A DNA stretch of 64,000 bases from Amycolatopsis echigonensis. Its GTDB lineage: Bacteria > Actinomycetota > Actinomycetes > Mycobacteriales > Pseudonocardiaceae. The stretch covers positions 1 to 64,000 of the forward strand of contig NZ_JACJHR010000050.1 of the NCBI RefSeq assembly GCF_014174495.1. The letters are read 5' to 3'. Positions 43,457 through 50,937 of the stretch are shown piece after piece (position 1 is the stretch's first letter; each line of letters opens with the position of its first letter). Below the pieces are notes generated by a model, which was not told where the DNA came from, did not search any database, and saw nothing but the letters and a program-made list of their open reading frames with translations. The position numbers and the translations under genes were made by a program.

Positions 43457-44484
43457 AACGACTGAAGGACCGGAACCAGGCCAGCGTCGGCGCGGTGACG
43501 CTGGTGCTCATCGTGCTGATCACCGCGGTGACGTACTTTTCCGACAGCATCCCGATGTTCGGCAACGGCACCACCTACACCGCGGCGTTCGCCGAGTCCG
43601 CCGGGCTCGCGCCGGACAACGAGGTGCAGGTCGCCGGCGTCAAGGTCGGGCAGGTGACCTCGGTGGAGCTGGGGCACAAACAGGTGCTCGTGAAGTTCCG
43701 GGTGAAGGGCGTGCGGGTCGGCGACGCGTCGACGGCCTCGATCGAGATCAAGACGCTGCTGGGGGAGAAGTACCTCGCTTTGGACACGAAGGGCGGCGGC
43801 ACCCAGTCACCCGGCGACACCATCCCGGTGCAGCGGACGCGGACGCCGTTCCAGTTGCAGGACGCGTTCAACCAGCTGTCCACGACGGTCGGCGACATCG
43901 ATACGAAACAGCTGGCGCAGAGCTTCACCGCGCTGTCGGATTCCCTTAAGGACAGTCCGCAGTACTTGAAGGACACGCTGTCCGGGCTGTCGGCGTTGTC
44001 GAAGACGGTGTCCTCGCGCGACGCCGATCTGCACGCGCTGCTGTCCAACACGAGCAAGATCTCGAAGACGCTGTCCGACCGGAACGCCCAGTTGCAGCAG
44101 GTGATCAGCGACGGCAATCTGCTGCTGACCGAGCTGCAGCAGCGCCGCGAGCAGATCAGCACGCTGCTCAAGGGCACGCAGCAGATTTCGCAGCAGCTGT
44201 CCGGGCTGGTCGCGGACAACCGCACGCAGATCGGGCCGACGCTCGCCGCGCTCGGGAAGGTCACCGACGTGTTGCAGCGCAACCAGGGCAACCTCGACCG
44301 GAGCCTGCAGCTGATGGCCCCGTTCGCCCGGGTCGGCGCGAACGCGACCGGCAACGGGCGCTGGTTCGAGGGGTACCTGTGCGGCCTGCTGCCGCCGACG
44401 ATCACGGCGGGCGGGCTGTCGATCAACCCGGAGGGCTGCACGCCGCCGATCTCCGCGCCTGATCAGGGGGTGGGTGGCCGATGA
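43453..44484 (+). CDS. mce4C: Mce family protein Mce4C
   Basis: 343-aa Mce4 subunit. Anchor ASVGAVTLVLIVLITAVTYF, MCE domain (FAESAGLAPDNEVQVAGVKVGQVTSV, residues about 35-110), helical region with heptad-like LSDRNAQLQQVISDGN and a C-terminal WFEGYLCGLLPP with Cys that pairs with the Cys in GCTPP. GTG 43453 overlaps the mce4B stop. It is followed by a 34-base gap to mce4D, the longest gap within the mce4 genes. Confidence 0.92.
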   Translation: MKRLKDRNQASVGAVTLVLIVLITAVTYFSDSIPMFGNGTTYTAAFAESAGLAPDNEVQVAGVKVGQVTSVELGHKQVLVKFRVKGVRVGDASTASIEIKTLLGEKYLALDTKGGGTQSPGDTIPVQRTRTPFQLQDAFNQLSTTVGDIDTKQLAQSFTALSDSLKDSPQYLKDTLSGLSALSKTVSSRDADLHALLSNTSKISKTLSDRNAQLQQVISDGNLLLTELQQRREQISTLLKGTQQISQQLSGLVADNRTQIGPTLAALGKVTDVLQRNQGNLDRSLQLMAPFARVGANATGNGRWFEGYLCGLLPPTITAGGLSINPEGCTPPISAPDQGVGGR

Positions 44485-44518
44485 CTACCGCCGACGTTCG
44501 TGTTCCCGCGGAGGCGTC

Positions 44519-45715
44519 ATGACTGTTGAGACTCGCGCCGGACGAAGTCTGGTCACCTGGCTTGGGTTCGCTTGTGTGGCAGCGCTTCTGCTCACCGCGG
44601 GCATCTACCTCGTGCTGCGCGACACCGGCGGAACCAAAATCTCGGCGTACTTCGGGAAAACCGTCGGCCTTTACGCCGGTTCGTCCGTGCGAGTGCTGGG
44701 CGTCGCGGTCGGCGAGGTCACCGCGGTGACTCCGGCGGGCCAAGCGGTGCGCGTGGACATGAAGGTGAACGACGACGTCCCCATCCCGAAGGACGTCGGC
44801 GCGGTCGTCGTCTCGCCGAGCCTGGTGAGCGACCGGTACGTCCAGCTGACCCCGGCCTACGACAGCGGTCCGACGCTCGCGAGCGGAACCGTGCTGGCGC
44901 GCGACAAAACCGCGACGCCGGTCGAACTGGACGACCTCTACGCGAGCCTCGACAAGCTGTCCACCGCGCTCGGACCCAACGGGGCCAACAAAAACGGCGC
45001 GTTCTCCGATCTGCTCGACACCGCCGCGGCCAACCTCAAGGGCAACGGCAAGGACCTGAACTCGACCGTCAGCAGGCTGGCCGAACTGGCCGGCACGCTC
45101 GACGATTCGAAGGACGACCTGTTCTCCACGGTGAAGAACCTGAACTCCTTCACCTCCGCGCTGTCCCAGAGCGACAGTCAGCTCAACGAGTTCTACCAGC
45201 GGCTCGCGGACGTCAGCGGATTCCTCGCCGACGATTCGCACGACGTCGGGGCCGCACTCGATTCGCTGGCCACGTCGCTGCAGGACGTGAAGCAGTTCGT
45301 GGCGGACAACAAGAACGGGCTTTCGTCCAATGTGGCCAAACTGGCGTCGCTCACCAAGGTGCTGGTGGACCAGCGGGCCGCGCTCGCCGAGGTGCTCGAC
45401 ATCGCGCCGACCGGCGCGACGAACTTCATCAACACCTACGACGCGGCGTCCGGCACGATCGCGGTGCGCGACAACCTGAACGAGATCACCAACCCGCCGA
45501 TCCTCACCGTGTGCCGGCTGATCAGCGCGGGCACGCCGAAGCCGATTCCGGACACGCTCGGCAGCATCTGCAAGAAGCTCGCGCCGGTGCTCGACGGCAC
45601 GCTGAAGCTGCCGTCCATCCCGCAGGCGATCAACTCGCTGGAGAACGGCCAGCTGCCGCCGTTGCCGCTGCCGCTGTCGGACGTGCTGACGCAGAAACCC
45701 GGAGGCGCCAAGTGA
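44519..45715 (+). CDS. mce4D: Mce family protein Mce4D
   Basis: 398-aa Mce4 subunit. Anchor TWLGFACVAALLLTAGIYLVL, MCE domain (ISAYFGKTVGLYAGSSVRVLGVAVGEV, residues about 38-115) and a long helical domain. ATG 44519 is preferred because GGAGG (44510-44514) lies 4 bases upstream. A GTG at 44474 would overlap mce4C by 11 bases and add 15 non-conserved residues. The stop overlaps mce4E as GTGA. Confidence 0.9.
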   Translation: MTVETRAGRSLVTWLGFACVAALLLTAGIYLVLRDTGGTKISAYFGKTVGLYAGSSVRVLGVAVGEVTAVTPAGQAVRVDMKVNDDVPIPKDVGAVVVSPSLVSDRYVQLTPAYDSGPTLASGTVLARDKTATPVELDDLYASLDKLSTALGPNGANKNGAFSDLLDTAAANLKGNGKDLNSTVSRLAELAGTLDDSKDDLFSTVKNLNSFTSALSQSDSQLNEFYQRLADVSGFLADDSHDVGAALDSLATSLQDVKQFVADNKNGLSSNVAKLASLTKVLVDQRAALAEVLDIAPTGATNFINTYDAASGTIAVRDNLNEITNPPILTVCRLISAGTPKPIPDTLGSICKKLAPVLDGTLKLPSIPQAINSLENGQLPPLPLPLSDVLTQKPGGAK

Positions 45716-46908
45716 ACCGCCTCCGCAAACGACTGGCGGGCGTGCTCGCCGGAGTCCTGGTGCTCGCCGGATGCAGCGACGGCGGGTTCAACGGGCTGTA
45801 CTCGACGCCGTTGCCCGGCGGCCCGGACGTCGGCGACCACCCGTACCACGTCACCGCGCTGTTCACCGACGTGCTGGACCTGGTGCCGCAGGCGAACGTG
45901 AAGGTGAACGACGTCGCGGTCGGACGGATCGACCGGATCGCGCTCACCCCGGACACGCGCGCCGCGCTCGTGTCGATGACGGTGAACGGCGACGTCCAGC
46001 TGCCCGCCAACGCACGCGCCGAACTGCGCCAGTCCAGCTTGCTCGGCGAGAAGTTCGTGCAGCTGAGCGCGCCGACGGCGGAGAAGCCGTCCGGCAAGCT
46101 CGCCGACGGGGCGCAGATCCCGCTCGGCCGCACGAACCGCAACCCGGAGATCGAAGAGGTGCTGGGCGCGTTGTCGCTGCTGCTCAACGGCGGCGGCGTC
46201 GACCAGTTGCAGAACATCAGCCACGAACTCAACGACGCGCTGTCCGGCAACGAACCGCAGATGCGCGCGCTGCTGTCCCGAGTGGACGACCTGGCCACCC
46301 AGCTGGACGGGCACAAGGGCGAGATCCTGCGCGCGATCGACGGACTGGACAAGCTGTCGACCACGCTCGCCGGGCAGAAGCAGAACCTCGCCACCGCGCT
46401 GGACAAACTCGCGCCCGGGCTGAAGATCGTCGCGGACCAGCGCGACCAGCTGGTGGGGATGCTGAACGCGCTGAACAAGCTGTCCGGCGTCGCGGTGGAC
46501 ACGGTGAACCGCAGCCGCGACCAGCTCGTCGCGAACCTCAAGGCGCTGGAGCCGACGCTGCGCCAGCTCAGCGCGGCGGGCCAGGATCTGCCGCACGCGC
46601 TGCAGATCCTGCTCACCTACCCGTTCCCGGACTACGCGGGCAACGTGATCAAGGGCGACTACGCGAACGTCGACGCGCGGGTCAACCTCGATCTCGACAA
46701 GCTGGTGCAGAACTTCACGAACTCGTCGCAGCCGCCGTTCCAGTTGCCGACGACGCCCGCGACCGGCGGCGCTCCTCCCGTTGCCGGGCAAGGGACGCCG
46801 CAGCTTCCGTTGCCGTTGCCCGCCACCCCGCCGCCCGCGGGCGGCACGAAGCCGGGGTACGGCGGGGTGCTGGGCGGGTTGCTCGGCGGTCTGGGGGGAG
46901 GCGGCTGA
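45712..46908 (+). CDS. mce4E: Mce family lipoprotein Mce4E (LprN type)
   Basis: 398-aa Mce4 subunit made as a lipoprotein: basic N-terminus, hydrophobic stretch and lipobox LAGC (Cys near residue 20), as expected for the E position of mce operons. MCE domain about 45-120 (FTDVLDLVPQANVKVNDVAVGRI), a helical region to about 330, and a Pro/Gly-rich tail. GTG 45712 overlaps the mce4D stop as GTGA, and the stop shares an A with the mce4F start (TGATG). Confidence 0.92.
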   Translation: MNRLRKRLAGVLAGVLVLAGCSDGGFNGLYSTPLPGGPDVGDHPYHVTALFTDVLDLVPQANVKVNDVAVGRIDRIALTPDTRAALVSMTVNGDVQLPANARAELRQSSLLGEKFVQLSAPTAEKPSGKLADGAQIPLGRTNRNPEIEEVLGALSLLLNGGGVDQLQNISHELNDALSGNEPQMRALLSRVDDLATQLDGHKGEILRAIDGLDKLSTTLAGQKQNLATALDKLAPGLKIVADQRDQLVGMLNALNKLSGVAVDTVNRSRDQLVANLKALEPTLRQLSAAGQDLPHALQILLTYPFPDYAGNVIKGDYANVDARVNLDLDKLVQNFTNSSQPPFQLPTTPATGGAPPVAGQGTPQLPLPLPATPPPAGGTKPGYGGVLGGLLGGLGGGG

Positions 46909-48149
46909 TGACCACGCGCAAAATCCGGATCCAGCTGCTGGTGTTCTTCGTGATCGCCGTCGTGTCGGTCACGTACGCGGGCGGGCATTACGCCGGTCTC
47001 GACCGGATCTTCGGCAACCGCGGCTACCACGTGACGCTCCAGCTGCCCGACTCCGGCGGGATTTTCGTCAACTCCGAGGTCGCCTACCGCGGTGTCACGG
47101 TCGGCCGGGTCGGCGACATGACGCTCACCCCGCACGGCATCGACGTCCGGCTCGACATCGACTCGGGCGGCCCGGACATCCCGTCCGCGCTGCACGCCCA
47201 GGTCGCGAACCGGTCGGCGGTGGGGGAGCAGTTCGTGGACCTGCTGCCCGACCGCGAGTCCGGGCCTTACCTGGAGGACGGAGCGGTGATCACGCAGGAC
47301 CGCACGTCGCTCCCCGCGACGCCGGATTCCGTCCTGTCGCATCTCGACGGCCTGGTCGCGAGCGTCCATCCGGAGTCGCTGAAGACCGTGGTGGACGAGA
47401 CATACGACGCGTTCGCCGGTTCCGGGCCGCAGCTGCAGAAACTGTTGGACAGCACCAGTTCGCTCACCGCGACGGCCGCGCAATACGTGCCGGACACGCA
47501 AGGGCTGCTGGCGAATTCCCGCACGGTGTTCGCGACGCAGGAGAGGCAGGCGCAGAACATCACGGCGTTCGCGTCCGGGCTGAAGACGATCGCCGGGCAG
47601 CTGAAGTCGTCGGATCCGGCCATCCGCAAGGTGATCGACGAAGCACCGCAGCTGAGCCGGCAGATCAGCGACGTGCTCGCGACTTCCGGGACCGATCTCG
47701 GCGTGCTGTTCGCGAACTCGCTCACCACCGCGCAGGTCACCTCGATGCGGAAGGACGCGATCGAGGAACTGCTGGTGGCGTATCCGGTGATCTCGGCGTT
47801 CTCGCCGTCGACTTCGCCGGACGGCACCGGGCATCTGGGCGTGGTGTTCAACTTCTTCGATCCGCATTCGTGCACGAAGGGCTACGAGGGCACGAAACAG
47901 CGCCCGGCCAACGACACGAGCGAAGCGCCGGTCAACATGAACGCTTACTGCGCGGAGCCGCCGGGCAGCCCGGTCGAGGTTCGGGGCGCGCAGAACGCGC
48001 CGTACGCGGGGAAGCCGCCCGCGATTCCGGCTGCGCCCCAGGCTTCCGCGCCTTCGGACCAGGGTTCGCAGCAGCAGTTGCCGGGTCTGCTGGGGCAGCT
48101 GAGCGCGCCGCCGAAGGGCGGGCTCGGCGCGTTGCTGGGCGGTTCGTGA
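46908..48149 (+). CDS. mce4F: Mce family protein Mce4F
   Basis: 413-aa last Mce4 subunit. Anchor IQLLVFFVIAVVSVTYAGG, MCE domain (LQLPDSGGIFVNSEVAYRGVTVGRV, about 40-115), a helical region, then a C-terminal tail rich in Pro/Gln/Ala. A Cys in DPHSCTKGYEG and one in NAYCAEPPG may pair. ATG 46908 overlaps the mce4E stop as TGATG, and the stop overlaps the next reading frame as TGATG, so translation would run directly into the frameshifted gene. Confidence 0.92.
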   Translation: MTTRKIRIQLLVFFVIAVVSVTYAGGHYAGLDRIFGNRGYHVTLQLPDSGGIFVNSEVAYRGVTVGRVGDMTLTPHGIDVRLDIDSGGPDIPSALHAQVANRSAVGEQFVDLLPDRESGPYLEDGAVITQDRTSLPATPDSVLSHLDGLVASVHPESLKTVVDETYDAFAGSGPQLQKLLDSTSSLTATAAQYVPDTQGLLANSRTVFATQERQAQNITAFASGLKTIAGQLKSSDPAIRKVIDEAPQLSRQISDVLATSGTDLGVLFANSLTTAQVTSMRKDAIEELLVAYPVISAFSPSTSPDGTGHLGVVFNFFDPHSCTKGYEGTKQRPANDTSEAPVNMNAYCAEPPGSPVEVRGAQNAPYAGKPPAIPAAPQASAPSDQGSQQQLPGLLGQLSAPPKGGLGALLGGS

Positions 48150-48687
48150 TGGCTGTGGATACCGCGGAGAAGGACGAGGTCGTCCCGGCGCAGTCCTTGC
48201 GGAACGGACGGGTGCTGACCGTGCTGGCCGTCGTCGCGGTGCTGGCCGCCGCGTGGTTCGGCTGGTCGTGGTGGAGCGCGGCGCATGACGACGGCCTCGC
48301 CCGCGGCCGCGCCCGGGACGCGGTGCTGGCCGCCGCGAGCACCGAGCTGGTCACGCTCAACACGATCGACTACCGCACCAGCGCGGTCGACGTGGACGCT
48401 GGATCGCCGCGACGACCGGGCAGTACGGCAAAGACCTCTCCGGCGACCGGCAACTGCAGATCGACCGCGCGAAACGCACCAGAACCGTGTCGACGGCTTC
48501 CCTGGTGCAGGCCGCGGTCACCGACCTGAACCCCGCCGCGGGCACGGCGCGGCTGATCGCGGTCCTGAACGTCCGCGTGAGCACCGGCGATGGCGCTCCT
48601 TCGGCGAAGCAGGCGCGCTTGGCCGTGGACTTCGCGCGAGACGGCGAGACGTGGAAGATCGGCGGCGTCCAGGCGGTGGGCTCGTGA
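48149..48687 (+). pseudogene. Mce-associated membrane protein (Rv3493c-like), frameshifted
   Basis: The first of two Mce-associated genes that follow mce4F, disrupted by a frameshift near 48398-48402. The first frame (from ATG 48149) gives a cytoplasmic tail, a membrane anchor (TVLAVVAVLAAAWFGWSWW) and family-like sequence to LNTIDYRTSAVDVDAG. The family pattern then continues only in another frame: WIAATTGQYGKDLSGDRQLQ onward to the stop at 48685-48687, with the typical VDFARDGETWKIGGV end. Rejoining needs one extra base (or loss of two), so a net 3n+1 deletion is the simplest cause. The first frame runs on to a stop at 48527-48529 with Arg/Pro-rich nonsense. A sequencing error cannot be excluded. 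Confidence 0.8.
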
Positions 48688-49172
48688 ACCGGCGGACGAT
48701 CGCTGCCGGCGTGCTCGGGGTCGCGCTGACGTGCGCGGTGTGGTTCGGGGTGCAGGCGTCGCTGCTGCACCCGGAGGACGACGAGGCGATGGTCGACACC
48801 GCAGCCACTTCGCAGGTCGCCGACCAGGTCAGCGCTGCGGTCAAGGCAGTTTTTTCGTACGACTACGCGAACCTGGACCGCACGGCTCGCGCCGCGGCCG
48901 ACGTGCTGACCGGCTCGGCGGTGGGGCAGTACCAAAGCCAATTCGCCGCGGCACGCCAACGCGCGACGAACGAAAAGCTCGTCCGGACAACGACAGTGCG
49001 CGCGATCGGGGTCCGCTCCCTGCACGGCGACGACGCGAGCCTGCTGCTTTTCCTTGACCAGCAAACGATCCTGCCCGGTGGTGGCGCGCCTCAGTCGTCG
49101 GTGGGACAGCTGTCGGTGACCGCGCATCGCACCGACGGGCAGTGGAAGATCACCGCGCTGGATCCGCTGTAA
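48684..49172 (+). CDS. Mce-associated membrane protein (Rv3492c-like)
   Basis: 162-aa protein close in length to Rv3492c (160). An N-terminal anchor (TIAAGVLGVALTCAVWFGVQ) precedes an outside SnoaL/NTF2-like alpha+beta domain: FSYDYANLDRTARAAADVLTG, QSQFAAARQRA, and GQWKITALDPL at the end. These proteins appear to stabilise or fold the Mce complex. GTG 48684 overlaps the stop of the frameshifted gene as GTGA, so coupling may be weakened by that frameshift. It ends the mce4 operon and overlaps the convergent MTHFR-like gene by 23 bases. Confidence 0.85.
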   Translation: MNRRTIAAGVLGVALTCAVWFGVQASLLHPEDDEAMVDTAATSQVADQVSAAVKAVFSYDYANLDRTARAAADVLTGSAVGQYQSQFAAARQRATNEKLVRTTTVRAIGVRSLHGDDASLLLFLDQQTILPGGGAPQSSVGQLSVTAHRTDGQWKITALDPL

Positions 49173-50091
49173 CCGTCCGGTCGAGCAGTGCGCCGACGTC
49201 TTTCGCGAGAGACACCGACGCCTCGATCTCGACCTTGCGGATCGAGACGCTCTCCACGAGGAAGCCGAACGGCATCCCGAGCTTGCGGCAGAAGGCAGCC
49301 AGCTCGCGGGCGTTCGCCAGGCACTGCTCGTACGACTCGGCCAGCGTGTCGTCCGCGTGGCGCAGGGAATTCTCCAGCCAGCGGGGGACGTGGACGCCGA
49401 GCCACTTGAGGAACGCCAGCGTTTTCGCCGAACCGCAGACGGAGAGGGTGAAGAGGACCGGTTTGGGTTCGAGCTGCTGCTCGCGGCAGGCGTAGAAGTA
49501 GTCGGAGACCATGCTCTTGGCCGCGTCGGTGCTGTAGATCACCTGCGAGATGAAGTACGCGCAGCCTGCCTGCTGTTTGGCGATCAGCCGCAGGTGCTCG
49601 TCGGGCCGTTCGGTGATGGCGACGCCGCCGAGCAGCAGGTCCGGCCGGACGTTCCGGCGGAGCGCCTGCGCTTCGGGCAGGCTCGTGTGCACCTCTTTGT
49701 GCTGGGAAGACGCCCCGACGAAGACGGACAGCACGCGGTCGGTGTCGGCGGCCCGCAGCCACTCCCGCAGCTCGGCCTCGGGGTATTTGCCGACGCACCG
49801 GTAGATGACCGCCGGACGGTCCCACTCGCTGAGATAGTCCGCGTGGTAGACGGCCGGGTCGAGGGTCGGCAGGTAGGGGAACGGCCGCTCGTCCGGGTTG
49901 CGGTCGCTCTCGTCGTCGATGTCGTAGAGGGCGAGCCCGTCGACGTCGAGGGAACCGAGCCGCGCCAGCGTGGCGGCGGTGATCTCCTGGATCCGCTCCG
50001 GGGAGGTGCTGAGGCGGGGCGGGGTGATGCCGAACAGGAGGACGCCGCGGTCGGGGCTGGTCAGCAGCTGCTGGAGAGTGTGGTCCGCCAT
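49150..50091 (-). CDS. Methylenetetrahydrofolate reductase-like TIM-barrel protein
   Basis: 313-aa protein that looks like the MTHFR fold: FGITPPRLSTSPERI at the start (as in MTHFR E-x-x-P-P region), DLLLGGVAITERPDEHLRLIAKQQAGCAYFISQVIYSTD (residues about 150-190, matching the FAD/folate-site strand with the GAxFFxxQ motif), and LFTLSVCGSAKTLAFLKWLGV. It may reduce methylene-tetrahydrofolate or a related substrate. Identity with true MetF is not strong enough by eye to give the symbol. ATG 50091 is near CAGGAGGACGC. It is convergent with the mce4 operon and next to two broken genes. Confidence 0.65.
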   Translation of the reverse strand: MADHTLQQLLTSPDRGVLLFGITPPRLSTSPERIQEITAATLARLGSLDVDGLALYDIDDESDRNPDERPFPYLPTLDPAVYHADYLSEWDRPAVIYRCVGKYPEAELREWLRAADTDRVLSVFVGASSQHKEVHTSLPEAQALRRNVRPDLLLGGVAITERPDEHLRLIAKQQAGCAYFISQVIYSTDAAKSMVSDYFYACREQQLEPKPVLFTLSVCGSAKTLAFLKWLGVHVPRWLENSLRHADDTLAESYEQCLANARELAAFCRKLGMPFGFLVESVSIRKVEIEASVSLAKDVGALLDRTVTADPAR

Positions 50092-50116
50092 GGGCGGAAG
50101 TTAGCAGCCGGGACCG

Positions 50117-50450
50117 TCAGGTCGCGGCCCGGCGCTGGATCACTGTGTCCAGCGCCGCGCGGGACGACTGGAGCCGGGCCAGCGGCGCGTCGATGCGGTC
50201 GCGTTCGCCGCGCAGCTTTTCGAGCACCCCGTCGCAGGCGGGCGTGAGCGGCTCGTCCCGCACGCACGAGCCGATCTCGGCGATGGTCGCGGTCGGCAGG
50301 CCCGCGGCGAGCAGTTCCCGGATGCGCCGCACCGCTCCGGCGTCGGCCTCCGCGTAGTCGCGGTAGCCGTTCGGGGCGCAGGCCCTGTTTTTCGTAGTAC
50401 CGCAGGAGTTGCTCGTCGACGCCGGTCCGCTGGGACAGCTGCGAGCCTGC
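50117..50450 (-). pseudogene. MerR family regulator, frameshifted and truncated at the N-terminus
   Basis: Two reading frames carry pieces of one MerR protein. The upstream piece (50450 down to about 50373) reads SQLSQRTGVDEQLLRYYEKQGLRP, the MerR helix-turn-helix. The rest, NGYRDYAEADAGAVRRIRELLAAGLPTATIAEIG and the C-terminal coiled coil, is in another frame ending at 50117. They join near 50372, where the usual residues between LRP and NGYR are also missing, so a small 3n+1 or 3n+2 deletion is likely. The first few residues and any start codon are absent, replaced by an NmrA-like gene read in the opposite direction. It is not expected to give a working regulator. Confidence 0.8.
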
Positions 50451-50835
50451 TGCGCCGCGGCGCGCAGGTGCGTGCGCTGGTCCGGCCTGGGAGCGCGGGG
50501 GCCGAAGCGGCGCGGACGCTGAAGGAACGGGGAGCGGAAATCGTGCCGGGCACGCTCGAACGCCCCGACCGCGCGCTGGACGGCGTGGACGTGGTCGTCT
50601 CGGCGGTGCAGGCGTTCGCGGGCGCCGGGGTTCAGGTGACGTCCGTCCTCAGCGGAGCGTTTCACGAGGTGATGACCGCGCCGTTCCTGGAAATCGTGGA
50701 CTGGGAGAAGGGAACGTTCAGCTATTGGGGCGACGGCGACCAGCCCTGCGATTTCACGACCGTCGCGGACACCGCCGCCTGCACCGCCGCGGTGACGCTG
50801 GACGCGGACGTCTCCGGACCGGTCCGGGCGAGGCG
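50444..50835 (+). pseudogene. NmrA-like NAD(P)-binding protein remnant
   Basis: The reading frame has LLRRGAQVRALVRPGSAGAEAARTLKERGAEIV (Rossmann strand-helix after the missing glycine motif), then PGTLERPDRALDGVDVVVSAVQ, then jumps directly to VQVTSVLSGAFHEVMTAPFLEIVDWEKGTFSYWGDGDQPCDFTTV. In NmrA-like proteins about 40-60 residues lie between these parts. The N-terminal GxxGxxG motif is absent from this frame (a GPLGQL fragment occurs in another frame at 50424), and the C-terminal third is cut where the 57-bp palindrome begins. MerR and NmrA-like genes are often divergent neighbours, so one deletion could have removed both 5' ends. No functional product is expected. Confidence 0.75.
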
Positions 50836-50891
50836 GTCCGTGAAGGGCTCCTTGCGGGAATCAGATTCCCGCAAGGAGCCCTTCACGGACC
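50835..50891. repeat. 57-bp perfect palindrome (28-bp arms)
   Basis: Bases 50835-50862 and 50864-50891 are exact reverse complements around a single A at 50863. Arms begin GGTCCGTGAAGGGCTCC. As RNA either strand would form a very stable hairpin. It truncates the NmrA-like remnant and lies 46 bases beyond the stop of the convergent SGNH hydrolase gene, so it may act as a two-way terminator. I recall similar GTGAAGGGCTCC palindromes scattered in Amycolatopsis genomes, but cannot check this here. No other copy was noticed in the window. Confidence 0.8.
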
Positions 50892-50937
50892 TTCGGCGGA
50901 CGCTGGCGAGGATCGCGACAGCAAGAGGCCACCGGGC

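Noticed and set aside
44474-44518. Upstream GTG start for mce4D
   Set aside because: It would add 15 unconserved residues, while GGAGG stands 4 bases before ATG 44519.
50835-50891. Insertion-sequence end or phage attachment site
   Set aside because: No transposase, integrase or flanking direct repeat is visible; only the palindrome itself can be supported.
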